The notes under the pieces: generated by a model
The model's input: only the letters and a program-made list of their open reading frames with translations
Told to the model about the DNA's origin: nothing
Database searches by the model: none
Source: JAFGVL01 sp963663245
GTDB taxonomy: Bacteria; Bacteroidota; Bacteroidia; Bacteroidales; Paludibacteraceae
NCBI GenBank assembly: GCA_963663245.1
Contig: OY760143.1
Location: forward strand, 992,001 to 1,056,000
Direction: 5' to 3'
DNA length: 64,000 bases
Made by a program: the position numbers and the translations under genes
Shown here: piece after piece, positions 52,562 to 60,999 of the stretch
How positions within the stretch are numbered: the first letter of the stretch is position 1
Layout: each line of letters begins with the position of its first letter

Positions 52562-54562
52562 ATGGATTTTCAACTAACATCTAATTATAAACCTACTGGA
52601 GATCAGCCTGAAGCGATTAGGCAGCTTGTTGCTGGGATAGATGCGGGTGTGAATCATCAAACACTGCTGGGAGTAACAGGGTCTGGAAAAACATTTACAG
52701 TCGCAAATGTTATACAGGAAATTCAGCGACCAACATTAATTTTAAGTCATAATAAAACATTGGCAGCGCAACTATATGGAGAATTTAAAGGTTTCTTTCC
52801 AGAGAATGCTGTAGAATATTTTGTTTCCTATTATGATTATTATCAGCCAGAGGCATATTTGCCGGTTTCAGATACTTTTATCGAAAAAGATTTAGCCATT
52901 AATGATGAAATAGAAAAATTGCGTTTAGCAACAACATCTGCTTTGCTTTCGGGAAGAAAAGATGTGATAGTTGTTTCTTCTGTTTCTTGTTTGTATGGTA
53001 TTGGAAATCCGGAAGATTTTTATTCAAATCTGATTCAAATAGAGAGAGGTCAAGAGATTTTAAGAAATGATTTTTTACACTCCTTAGTAGATAGTTTGTA
53101 TACTAGGAATGAGATAGAGTTAAATAGAGGTAATTTTCGCGTTAAAGGGGATACTGTAGATGTATTTTTAGCATATACTGATTTTGTTTTACGGGTTGTT
53201 TTTTGGGGAGATGAGATTGATGAAATTCTTAGCATTGATCCATTGACAGGTAGAACTATTGAATCTTTTGAAGAGTATAAAATATATCCCGCTACAATAT
53301 TTGTAACGACAAAGGAACGTGTTAAAAGCGCTATTGAACGTATTCAGTTGGATATGTTAGCACAGGCTGCTCATTTTGAATCTTTGGCTATGCCCTATGA
53401 GGCAAAGCGAATTACAGAGCGTGTAAATTATGATTTGGAAATGATTCGTGAATTAGGTTATTGCCAAGGAATTGAAAACTACTCTCGCTATTTTGATGGA
53501 CGTCAACCAGGGAGTCGCCCTTTCTGTTTATTAGATTATTTTCCAAAAGATTTTTTGATGGTAATAGATGAAAGTCATGTTACGCTTCCACAGATTAGAG
53601 CTATGTATGGTGGAGATGCTGCTCGGAAGGAAAATCTTGTTTCCTATGGTTTTCGTTTACCAGCAGCAAAGGATAATCGTCCTTTAAAGTTTGATGAGTT
53701 TGAAAGTGTTGTAGGTCAAACCGTTTATGTTAGTGCAACACCTGCCGATTACGAGTTAGAAAAATCTGAAGGGGTGGTAGTAGACCAAGTTATTAGACCA
53801 ACAGGTTTATTAGATCCAGTAATTGATGTACGCCCGAGTTTAAATCAGATTGATGATTTGCTAGAAGAAATTACAATAAGGGCAGAAAAGGATGAACGAG
53901 TTTTAGTTACTACTTTAACAAAGCGTATGGCTGAAGAATTAACAGCATATCTTGAACGAAATGGAGTGCGGTGTAGTTATATTCATTCGGATGTTGATAC
54001 GTTAGATAGAGTGAAAATTTTGGAAGGTCTTCGAAATGGCTTATTTGATGTATTGGTAGGTGTAAATTTATTAAGAGAAGGATTAGATTTGCCAGAGGTG
54101 TCTTTGGTTGCTATTTTAGATGCTGATAAAGAAGGTTTTTTAAGATCGAATCGTTCGCTTACTCAAACTGCTGGACGAGCTGCTCGTAATTTAAATGGTT
54201 TAGTGATTATGTATGCTGATAAAATTACGAATAGTATGCGTCTTACGATAGATGAAACAAGTCGGCGGAGAGAAAAACAAATAGCTTATAATGAAGCGAA
54301 TAATTTAACTCCAAGAGCTATATTGAAGGGTAAAGTTACATCCGTATTCGCTAATAAAGAAACGGATGCCTATATCGAGCCAGAGGCTAATTCTGTTGCT
54401 GCCGATCCTGTGGTGCAATACATGACCAAAGAACAATTAGGGAAAGCTATTGTTAAAACAAAAAAGGCAATGAAAGAAGCGGCTAAACAATTAGATTTTA
54501 TTGAAGCTGCTCAATATAGAGACGAGTTAATAAAATTAGAGGAGCTATTAAAAACTAAATAA
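52562..54562 (+). CDS. uvrB: UvrABC excision nuclease subunit B
   Basis: UvrB is the damage-verifying helicase-like subunit of nucleotide excision repair. The 666 residues show Walker A GVTGSGKTFT (about 38-47), the beta-hairpin region YYDYYQPEAYLP, the DEAD-like VIDESHV, helicase motifs (VSATPADYEL, GVNLLREGLDLPEVSL, QTAGRAARN) and the C-terminal UVR motif that contacts UvrC (EAAKQLDFIEAAQYRDE). Its stop codon lies inside the stem of the following terminator. Confidence 0.97.
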   Translation: MDFQLTSNYKPTGDQPEAIRQLVAGIDAGVNHQTLLGVTGSGKTFTVANVIQEIQRPTLILSHNKTLAAQLYGEFKGFFPENAVEYFVSYYDYYQPEAYLPVSDTFIEKDLAINDEIEKLRLATTSALLSGRKDVIVVSSVSCLYGIGNPEDFYSNLIQIERGQEILRNDFLHSLVDSLYTRNEIELNRGNFRVKGDTVDVFLAYTDFVLRVVFWGDEIDEILSIDPLTGRTIESFEEYKIYPATIFVTTKERVKSAIERIQLDMLAQAAHFESLAMPYEAKRITERVNYDLEMIRELGYCQGIENYSRYFDGRQPGSRPFCLLDYFPKDFLMVIDESHVTLPQIRAMYGGDAARKENLVSYGFRLPAAKDNRPLKFDEFESVVGQTVYVSATPADYELEKSEGVVVDQVIRPTGLLDPVIDVRPSLNQIDDLLEEITIRAEKDERVLVTTLTKRMAEELTAYLERNGVRCSYIHSDVDTLDRVKILEGLRNGLFDVLVGVNLLREGLDLPEVSLVAILDADKEGFLRSNRSLTQTAGRAARNLNGLVIMYADKITNSMRLTIDETSRRREKQIAYNEANNLTPRAILKGKVTSVFANKETDAYIEPEANSVAADPVVQYMTKEQLGKAIVKTKKAMKEAAKQLDFIEAAQYRDELIKLEELLKTK

Positions 54563-54598
54563 AAAAGGGCTTTCAACGAAAGCCCTTTTTTATTTAGT
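54554..54598. terminator. Bidirectional terminator after uvrB
   Basis: A perfect 21-bp stem (54554-54574 with 54578-54598) containing GGGCTTTC, 3-nt loop AAC, and A/T runs. It also serves the convergent small gene on the minus strand. Confidence 0.92.
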
Positions 54599-54609
54599 TT
54601 TTATATTTT

Positions 54610-54924
54610 CTATTTGACAGAAATCTTTTTCGTTACTCCAGCAACTTTAATAATATAGAATCCTTTATTTAAATCAATCAAGAATCTTTCTTTTTGTTTT
54701 ATGATCACATTGTGATAAATGCTAACGCCGAGCATTGTGAAAATTTCAACTTTTGAATTTGTTGGTGCGTCAATAATAAATAACTGTCCGTTTAAAAAAG
54801 AAACAGTTATAGGTTTAGCTTCTATTTGTTCAGATTGTTGTCCAAAATTGTCATCAAACAAACTTTCTCCAGAGTAAACAAAGCAGCTACTAAAAATGAA
54901 TATTAAGAGTAAAATCTTTTTCAT
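54610..54924 (-). CDS. Minimal T9SS cargo: signal peptide plus sorting-domain-like tail
   Basis: A 104-residue protein with a signal peptide (KKILLLIFIFSSCFVYSG), a short acidic/Gln linker (SLFDDNFGQQSEQIEAKP) and about 65 residues that look like a type A T9SS C-terminal domain: VSFLNGQLFIIDAPTNSK, VEIFTMLGVSIYH and KGFYIIKVAGVTKKISVK. There is no room for a cargo domain. It may be a decayed remnant of a larger secreted protein, or a real small secreted or surface protein. The Cys in the signal region (FSSCF) could alternatively make it a lipoprotein. Confidence 0.75.
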   Translation of the reverse strand: MKKILLLIFIFSSCFVYSGESLFDDNFGQQSEQIEAKPITVSFLNGQLFIIDAPTNSKVEIFTMLGVSIYHNVIIKQKERFLIDLNKGFYIIKVAGVTKKISVK

Positions 54925-55044
54925 ATAAAATCCCTTACTTTAAGTTGGTATGTCAAAAATAGTGAAAAAACATTATTTAAACAAAACATATATACTAATT
55001 GTTCATTTAGAATGATTATAACTTATCAACAAATTGTTGTTCCG

Positions 55045-56688
55045 TTAATTTGCAAGTAGGGCTTTTGCATTTTGAATAGCTGCATCCGATACTGTTGAAC
55101 CGCTTAGCATTAAGGCTATTTCATTAATTCGTTCTGTTTTGTCTAATTGTTTTATTTGTGTAGTGGAGGATTGCTTAAATACTTTATAATGCATTTTTCC
55201 TTTAGCACCAATTTGAGGTAGGTGAGTAATGCAAATTACTTGAGTCTTAGTACTCATTTTACACATTATATCAGCCATTTTATCAGCAATTTCTCCAGAA
55301 ATACCATTATCAATCTCATCAAACACAATACATGGAAGTTCTTTTTTTTCAGCGATTAAGGATTTTATACTTAGCATTAATCTTGATATCTCACCTCCAG
55401 AAGCAATTTTAGAAACTGCTTGCATGCTTGTTTTTTCATTGGCTGAGAACATGAAGTCTATTTGATCTTTCCCGTTAGAGGAAAATTCTTGTTTCTCGGA
55501 AATTAACACTTGAAATTGCACATTTTTTATTCCCAGAGAGAGTAGTTGAGGAATTATTTTTTTTGACATTTCCTTAGACCCAGTAGTTCTTTTGGCTGTT
55601 AATTTTTTTGAAGAAAGAGCAAGTTCTTGGCTTTTGATAATTAATTTGGTTTTTAGTTTGTTAATTTCTTCATCAAAAGAATCAATTCTTAATAATTGAC
55701 TCTCAATTTCTTTTTGATAAGAAATTAATGCTTCTGTACCACTTAGTTTGTGCTTCTGTTCTAAGGTGTAAATAGTGTCTAATCGTTGATTAATATATTC
55801 TAATCTTTCAGGGTTGAACTCCACATCACTCTGTAGTATTTCTATATCTGATGATAAATCTTTTAAATCGATAAAAGAAGTGTTTAAACGATCATTTATT
55901 TCGTCGCTTTTTGAAAAATAATTAGATACTTTACCCAATGTGTTAATAGCTTCTTTTAAATTGAGAACTATTCCGTTTGTGTCGTCAGAAAGTAATTGTT
56001 GTAGTTTAGATAGTTCTATTTTTAATTCTTCGCTATGACTTAATTTTTTTAGTTCTTTTTCTAAGCTTTCTTTTTCTTCAGCTTGTAGGTTAGTCGCTGA
56101 TAGTTGGTCAAACTGAAATTGTAGATATTCTTTTTCACTAGAGCTTGATGTAGCTAAGTCAGTTAGTTTAGAAAGTTCATTCTGTATGGTTGAGAATTCA
56201 CTAAATTTTTTTTGATAAGATATTAGCTCATTACTAGTTTTAGCAATAATGTCTAATACATTTAGCTGAAAGTTTTTGTCGTTTAATAAAAGATTTTCGT
56301 GTTGTGAGTGAATGTCGATGAGTTGTATGCCTAATTCTTTTAAATCTGATAGTGCGACTGGAGTGTCGTTTACAAAAGAGCGTGATTTTCCAGAAGATAA
56401 AACTTCTCTTCTAATTATGCAGTTGTTGTCGTAGTCAAGTTCCTTTTCAGCAAAAAAATCTCTTAGATTGTATTCGCTTATCTCAAAGCATGCTTCGATA
56501 ATACATTTGTTAGCTCCTTCACGAATCGTTTTTGTGTCTGCTCGTTGCCCTAAGACAAGCCCTAGAGCTCCTAGCATAATCGATTTTCCGGCACCAGTTT
56601 CACCTGTGATAACAGAAAATCCTTTTTTAAAAAGTATTTCTTGTTTATCAATAATAGCATAGTTTTCTATTATTAGGGAGCTGAGCAT
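55045..56688 (-). CDS. recN: DNA repair protein RecN
   Basis: RecN is an SMC-like ATPase that holds broken ends during double-strand break repair. The 547 residues show the N-terminal Walker A GETGAGKSIM (about 30-39), two long coiled-coil arms (about 160-340) and the C-terminal ABC signature ASGGEISRLMLSIKSL with Walker B CIVFDEIDNGISGE. It lies 7 nt behind the PorD-like gene in the conserved bamD-rpoZ-coaBC-porD-recN arrangement of the phylum. Confidence 0.96.
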   Translation of the reverse strand: MLSSLIIENYAIIDKQEILFKKGFSVITGETGAGKSIMLGALGLVLGQRADTKTIREGANKCIIEACFEISEYNLRDFFAEKELDYDNNCIIRREVLSSGKSRSFVNDTPVALSDLKELGIQLIDIHSQHENLLLNDKNFQLNVLDIIAKTSNELISYQKKFSEFSTIQNELSKLTDLATSSSSEKEYLQFQFDQLSATNLQAEEKESLEKELKKLSHSEELKIELSKLQQLLSDDTNGIVLNLKEAINTLGKVSNYFSKSDEINDRLNTSFIDLKDLSSDIEILQSDVEFNPERLEYINQRLDTIYTLEQKHKLSGTEALISYQKEIESQLLRIDSFDEEINKLKTKLIIKSQELALSSKKLTAKRTTGSKEMSKKIIPQLLSLGIKNVQFQVLISEKQEFSSNGKDQIDFMFSANEKTSMQAVSKIASGGEISRLMLSIKSLIAEKKELPCIVFDEIDNGISGEIADKMADIMCKMSTKTQVICITHLPQIGAKGKMHYKVFKQSSTTQIKQLDKTERINEIALMLSGSTVSDAAIQNAKALLAN

Positions 56689-56695
56689 GAAATAA

Positions 56696-57589
56696 TCAAT
56701 TTTTTAGAGATTCATATTTTTGTTGTTGAGAAGGGTCTAAGTCCATTAGAAGTTCATATACTTCCATTTTTTCTTTTCTAGGAGCCTTAGAGAATACTTT
56801 TGTAATCTCATCCGATTTTGTTTCAAGGAAAGAAGATACGATAACGGCTGATGCACGGAAGCGGTTTACATCTCGTAAGGTTTTTATTGATGTGGCTATT
56901 TTAGCACTTCCTTTTGCTACGTCATTATACATTTCATCTAAACCTAATCGGTGATATTCGTAGTATAATATTCGGAACTTTTTATAGTTGTCGTCTAGTA
57001 AATTGCTGATTAAAGCATATCTGTTTCTATCATCTTCAAAAGCTTTCCATCCTTTTTCGCTCTGACTTTGAGCTGAGTTCACAATAGCTTCTGCTTTTGT
57101 GAAAGAAGGTGTGCCACTAAATGTTTCATATGAGTCACAATCGTAGCCTACAATTAAGTAACAATAATATGCAATTATCGCTGTTAGGTTTGAGCCAAAG
57201 GTTCCTTCGGTAAATTCTAATTGTGACATTTCTAAATATTCAAAATTAAAATTATCATCTTTAAAATTGAATAAAGAAGTATAATATGCAGAGTTGTATA
57301 CAGGTCGTCTTGCTTGTATTTGTAAACTTCCCTTAAAAGTTTTATCATTTTGCTCATTAATTATGATAACAAAAGAGCATTCTATTTTTTCGTTAGAAGC
57401 ATAGGTGAAGGTTGACCAGCGGCGATTGTTTACAAAGTCAGACAAGGCTTTTTGTAATGTTACATATACCTGTTTGTTCGTTCCTTTTATTTGATCCGAA
57501 TTAATGACTACATTACAATTTAGCTCTTGACTGTAAGCTTTAAAGAATAGAGCAAAAAATAGGAGTATTATTGTTAATGTTCTTTTCAT
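56696..57589 (-). CDS. PorD-like protein (DUF4835)
   Basis: A 297-residue secreted protein with a signal peptide (KRTLTIILLFFALFFKAYSQ) and the family opening ELNCNVVINSDQIKGTNKQV, then EIECSF-like and ARRPVYNSAYYTSLFNFKDD motifs. DUF4835 members are annotated as the T9SS component PorD; the exact role is unclear, probably in assembly or maturation of the outer-membrane complex. Its ATG overlaps the coaBC stop by 4 nt, so it is translated from the same message. Confidence 0.85.
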   Translation of the reverse strand: MKRTLTIILLFFALFFKAYSQELNCNVVINSDQIKGTNKQVYVTLQKALSDFVNNRRWSTFTYASNEKIECSFVIIINEQNDKTFKGSLQIQARRPVYNSAYYTSLFNFKDDNFNFEYLEMSQLEFTEGTFGSNLTAIIAYYCYLIVGYDCDSYETFSGTPSFTKAEAIVNSAQSQSEKGWKAFEDDRNRYALISNLLDDNYKKFRILYYEYHRLGLDEMYNDVAKGSAKIATSIKTLRDVNRFRASAVIVSSFLETKSDEITKVFSKAPRKEKMEVYELLMDLDPSQQQKYESLKN

Positions 57590-58788
57590 TTTATAAGTTG
57601 TTGTTCAATAGTACCAATAATGTCATTTGCCACAAGATTTTTTGACTTAAGTTTATATTCTTCTTTTTTGCCAGTTTTTGAGAATATAGTTATTTTATTG
57701 GTGTCGTAACCAAATCCTGCATTTTTATCGTTCAGCGAATTTAATACAATAAAATCAAAGTTTTTATTTTTTATTTTTTCTAATGCATTTGTTTCTTCGT
57801 TATTGGTTTCTAAAGCAAAACCAACAAGTAATTGTTTGTCTTTTTTCTGTTTTCCAAGTTCAGCTGCAATATCTTTCGTTTGAGAAAGGTTAAGAGTCAT
57901 TTCCTTGTTTTTATTTTTTATTTTTTGTGTTGCTTTAGATTTAGGTGTAAAGTCTGCTACTGCTGCAGATAAAATGCCAATATCTGTTTTTGAGAAATGA
58001 GAAATAGCTGCTTTGTACATTTCCTCAGCTGATTCTACATCTATTCGGGTAATATTTTTGTGTTTGGTCGTAAGTTGAACCGGACCTGCTATTAAGATTA
58101 CTTCAGCTCCTTTTTCAGCACAGGCTTCAGCTATTGCAAATCCCATTTTTCCAGTGGAGTAGTTGCCAATAAAGCGAACTGGGTCTATTTTCTCGTAGGT
58201 TGGACCAGCAGTAATTAATACTTTTTTATTGCTTAAACTTTTTTTTTTGGAGAAAAGGTCTATTAAATAACCTACAATTTCTTCAGGTTCTTCCATACGT
58301 CCTTTACCCTCTAGTCCACTTGCTAATTCACCGGTGTTTGCTTCAATGATTTGATTGCCAAAAGAACGAAGCGTTTCTATGTTCTTTTGTGTTGTAGGGT
58401 GTGCATACATGTCCAAGTCCATTGCAGGAGCAATAATAACAGGGCATTTAGCTGAAAGATAAGTTGTGAGTAGTAGGTTGTCGGCAATACCATTTGCCAT
58501 CTTTCCTATCGTGTTTGCAGAAGCAGGAGCAATCAAATAAGCATCTGCCCAAATCCCTAGGTTTACATGACTGTTCCAGTTTCCATTTGTAGGGTCAAAA
58601 AAATCAACTAAAATTGGATTTTTAGAAAGGGTAGCTAGCGTAAGTGGCGTGATGAATTCTTTTGCTAAGGGAGTCATTATTACCTTAACCTCAGCTCCCT
58701 GTTTGATTAGAGAGCGAATGAGTGGTGCAGTCTTGTATGCGGCAATGCTACCAGTTACACCTAGAATTATATTTTTCCCTTTTAGCAT
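57586..58788 (-). CDS. coaBC: Bifunctional phosphopantothenoylcysteine decarboxylase/synthetase
   Basis: CoaBC joins cysteine to 4'-phosphopantothenate and decarboxylates the product in CoA synthesis. The 400 residues contain the flavin decarboxylase CoaC (GVTGSIAAYKTAPLIR at 9, the His in NSHVNLG, PAMDLDMY) and the CTP-dependent synthetase CoaB (ITAGPTYEKIDPVRFIGNYS, then VLNSLNDKNAGFGYD). A hairpin at 58822-58870 separates it from rpoZ, so it may have its own promoter. Confidence 0.95.
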   Translation of the reverse strand: MLKGKNIILGVTGSIAAYKTAPLIRSLIKQGAEVKVIMTPLAKEFITPLTLATLSKNPILVDFFDPTNGNWNSHVNLGIWADAYLIAPASANTIGKMANGIADNLLLTTYLSAKCPVIIAPAMDLDMYAHPTTQKNIETLRSFGNQIIEANTGELASGLEGKGRMEEPEEIVGYLIDLFSKKKSLSNKKVLITAGPTYEKIDPVRFIGNYSTGKMGFAIAEACAEKGAEVILIAGPVQLTTKHKNITRIDVESAEEMYKAAISHFSKTDIGILSAAVADFTPKSKATQKIKNKNKEMTLNLSQTKDIAAELGKQKKDKQLLVGFALETNNEETNALEKIKNKNFDFIVLNSLNDKNAGFGYDTNKITIFSKTGKKEEYKLKSKNLVANDIIGTIEQQLIK

Positions 58789-58821
58789 AAGTCAATTTTT
58801 ATTGAGAGGTAAAAATACAAA

Positions 58822-58870
58822 AAAGATAAAAGAACAATCTATTTTAACATAGAATAATTCTTTTATCTTT
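58822..58870 (-). terminator. Hairpin terminator between rpoZ and coaBC
   Basis: Arms of 13 bp (AAAGATAAAAGAA at 58822-58834 with 58858-58870) enclose a smaller TCTAT/ATAGA stem; on the minus strand a T run follows. Outer bases ATTGAG/CTCAAT also pair. Confidence 0.65.
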
Positions 58871-58891
58871 CTCAATACAGCTGTTAGCTAC

Positions 58892-59218
58892 TTATTTTTT
58901 TATGTTAGAAGGGTTACGATGGAAAATTTTTCCTTCAATAAGTTCTTCTATTGCTATAAGCGATGATTTTGGCAACTTTTCGTAAAAACGAGAAATTTCA
59001 ATTTGTTCTCTGTTTTCAAAAACCTCTTCTAAATTATCGTTGTATGAGGCAAATTCTTGAAGTTTTTTCTCCAATTCGCTTTTCATTTCAACGCTAATTT
59101 GGTTAGATCGTTTTCCAATCACTTTAATCGTTTCATACACATTGTCAATCTCTACACATAACTCTTTCATATCACGAGTAATTGTGTTATTGGGTGCATT
59201 TGTTTTTTTGTAATCCAT
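58892..59218 (-). CDS. rpoZ: RNA polymerase omega subunit (Bacteroidota type)
   Basis: A 108-residue protein matching the divergent RpoZ/omega family that sits between bamD and coaBC across this phylum. The N-terminal region (NTITRDMKELCVEIDNVYETIKVIGKR, read as TRDMKELCVEIDNVYE then TIKVIGKRSNQI) carries the RpoZ-like helix. The protein supports assembly of the beta-prime subunit. It starts 10 nt after bamD ends. Confidence 0.88.
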   Translation of the reverse strand: MDYKKTNAPNNTITRDMKELCVEIDNVYETIKVIGKRSNQISVEMKSELEKKLQEFASYNDNLEEVFENREQIEISRFYEKLPKSSLIAIEELIEGKIFHRNPSNIKK

Positions 59219-59228
59219 AATTGTATAT

Positions 59229-60032
59229 TTATTCTTTTACAAATTTTTGAGATTCTTCTACAATTCGTTTCGCCTCTTTAGTAAAAATGCTTTCAGGGTA
59301 TTCAGAAGAAAAATTATAGTATTCGTCAATTGTTTCTCGGTAACGTTTTTCTTTTTTAGATGCTACACTTTTTTCAGCTTGTTCAAATTTAGATTCTAAA
59401 ATCAAGAATGATAATTCTTCTCTGTGTTTGCTATTTGGATAATCTTTAATAGCATTGTTTGCTGAAATAATAGCAGATAGGTAATTGTTTCCTAGGTAAT
59501 TTCCCATATTAAAATACAACTTAGCATTTAAGAATGCTTTGTATGCAAGTTTTTCATTTAGTTCATTTAGATACTTATTAGCCTCTGTAACATATTTTCC
59601 CATTGGAAAAATCTGTAGATATTCTTCAAATGCTTGAATTGCTTCAATTGTTGGAGTCTGGTCTAAGCGAGCATCAGGCGAATCTTTGTATGCGCAATAA
59701 CCTATCATATACCAACTTTCGTCAGCATGAATACCTCTAGGGAATGTTTTTGCATAAGTGGCAAAGTAGCTGCTTGCTGTAAAATAATCTTTGTTGTCGA
59801 AGTTTACTTTTGCAGTTAAATATAAAACTTCTTCTGATTTGTCAGTTCCTTTGAAGCTAGGTGCTATATTCTCTAATAAGGTTATTGCCTTAATGTATTT
59901 TTTATTTTTATAATACTCTTTTGCCCCCTCAAGCTTTGCCAAACTGTCTGAACTTTTCAGCAATTTTTCATAGCTGTTACACGAACTGAGTAACAGCATT
60001 GATAGAAGTAAATAAAAGATAGTCTTTCGCAT
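59229..60032 (-). CDS. bamD: Outer-membrane assembly lipoprotein BamD
   Basis: BamD is the TPR lipoprotein of the BAM complex that inserts outer-membrane barrels. A lipoprotein signal (FYLLLSMLLLSSC) is followed by TPR repeats (AKEYYKNKKYIKAITLLENI, YLTAKVNFDNKDYFTASSYF, AIQAFEEYLQIFPMGKY). The frame is open to an ATG at 60053, but a TACCTTTG -7 box lies at 60058-60051 on this strand, so the ATG at 60032 (MRKTIFYLLL) is the likely start, giving 267 residues. It heads the bamD-rpoZ unit. Confidence 0.93.
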   Translation of the reverse strand: MRKTIFYLLLSMLLLSSCNSYEKLLKSSDSLAKLEGAKEYYKNKKYIKAITLLENIAPSFKGTDKSEEVLYLTAKVNFDNKDYFTASSYFATYAKTFPRGIHADESWYMIGYCAYKDSPDARLDQTPTIEAIQAFEEYLQIFPMGKYVTEANKYLNELNEKLAYKAFLNAKLYFNMGNYLGNNYLSAIISANNAIKDYPNSKHREELSFLILESKFEQAEKSVASKKEKRYRETIDEYYNFSSEYPESIFTKEAKRIVEESQKFVKE

Positions 60033-60050
60033 AGTAAAAAAATCAGTCTG

Positions 60051-60058
60051 CAAAGGTA
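60051..60058 (-). promoter_or_regulatory. -7 box for bamD
   Basis: TACCTTTG on the minus strand, 18 nt before the preferred ATG. It overlaps the longer alternative start, which argues against that start. Confidence 0.6.
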
Positions 60059-60130
60059 ATCTATTCTGTTGAATAATTCAACAATTAAAGTATAATTGTG
60101 AATGAAGAATATAGATTAAATAATGTTTTG

Positions 60131-60138
60131 TAATTTTG
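60131..60138 (+). promoter_or_regulatory. -7 box for queH
   Basis: TAATTTTG, 16 nt before the queH ATG; no good -33 partner. Confidence 0.45.
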
Positions 60139-60154
60139 CAACAATTAAAAAGAA

Positions 60155-60739
60155 ATGAAAGAGCTTGTGAAACGAGAATTATTAGTACCAGAAGGAGTTA
60201 AGAAAGTTCTTTTGCATACTTGCTGTGCTCCCTGTTCTGTTGCCATAATTGATAGTATGATTAGCAATGCTATAGAGCCAGTTGTCTTTTTTTATAATCC
60301 CAATATTTATCCTCAATCAGAATATGATAAACGCAAGGCTGAGATTGCTCGTTATGCAGCAGAATTAGGTCTTGAGTTTATTGATGCTGATAATTCTTAT
60401 GCTGATTGGTTAAAGGAAACGGAATATTTAAAAGATGAACCAGAGAGAGGAGAGCGCTGTAATTTGTGTTTTAGAATCAGGTTTGAAGAAACAGCACGAT
60501 ATGCACATGAGTATGGACTGAAGGTTTTTGCTTCAACTTTAGGTTCTTCGAGGTGGAAGGATTTAACTCAAATAAATTTAGCCGGTAAACTGGCATCAGA
60601 AGCATACGATGACTTAACTTTTTGGGAAGAGAATTGGAGAAAGGGAGGCTTGGCAAACAAGCAGTCTGAGATTATAAAGCAATATGATTTTTATAGACAG
60701 CAGTATTGTGGTTGTGAGTTTAGTCAACGAAAGAGGTAA
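60155..60739 (+). CDS. queH: Epoxyqueuosine reductase QueH
   Basis: QueH carries out the last step of queuosine synthesis in tRNA, reducing epoxyqueuosine; it is the cysteine-rich, non-cobalamin counterpart of QueG. The 194 residues show HTCCAPCS (Cys23, 24, 27), NPNIYPQSEYDKRK, GERCNLCFRIRFEETA and a C-terminal CGCEFS, the iron-sulfur and metal ligands of the family. The gene stands alone on the plus strand. Confidence 0.94.
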   Translation: MKELVKRELLVPEGVKKVLLHTCCAPCSVAIIDSMISNAIEPVVFFYNPNIYPQSEYDKRKAEIARYAAELGLEFIDADNSYADWLKETEYLKDEPERGERCNLCFRIRFEETARYAHEYGLKVFASTLGSSRWKDLTQINLAGKLASEAYDDLTFWEENWRKGGLANKQSEIIKQYDFYRQQYCGCEFSQRKR

Positions 60740-60999
60740 ATTAAAAATGAAAAGACTAGAATTAATGCAAAAGTAAATGAAATGATGATTTTCAGATACT
60801 CGCTTTTTCTTTTTTTTGCCATTTTTGTATCAATTTCTTCTTTAAGTTTTTTTGATAATTTTTTTAAGCGTTTTGTCTTAATTTTATTTTTGTTATCACT
60901 GTAAATAAACTGTTTGTCATCATACATAGTTTTTCTTTCTCGTTTATTGTTTTTAATTCGAGAAATCATATCTAATGCATGTCCAGGAAAACTTATCAT
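60724..60999 (-). CDS. Small single-pass membrane protein, unknown
   Basis: A 91-residue protein with a very basic middle (KTKRLKKLSKKLKEEI, 41-56) and one C-terminal membrane segment (IIISFTFALILVFSFLIYLF). The ATG overlaps the apbE stop by 4 nt, which points to translational coupling and makes it likely to be real. Its 3' end overlaps queH by 16 nt. No family was recognised. Confidence 0.65.
   Translation of the reverse strand: MISFPGHALDMISRIKNNKRERKTMYDDKQFIYSDNKNKIKTKRLKKLSKKLKEEIDTKMAKKRKSEYLKIIISFTFALILVFSFLIYLFR

Noticed and set aside
60033..60053. bamD start at 60053
   Set aside because: A TACCTTTG promoter box overlaps it, and the lipoprotein signal is better formed from the ATG at 60032.
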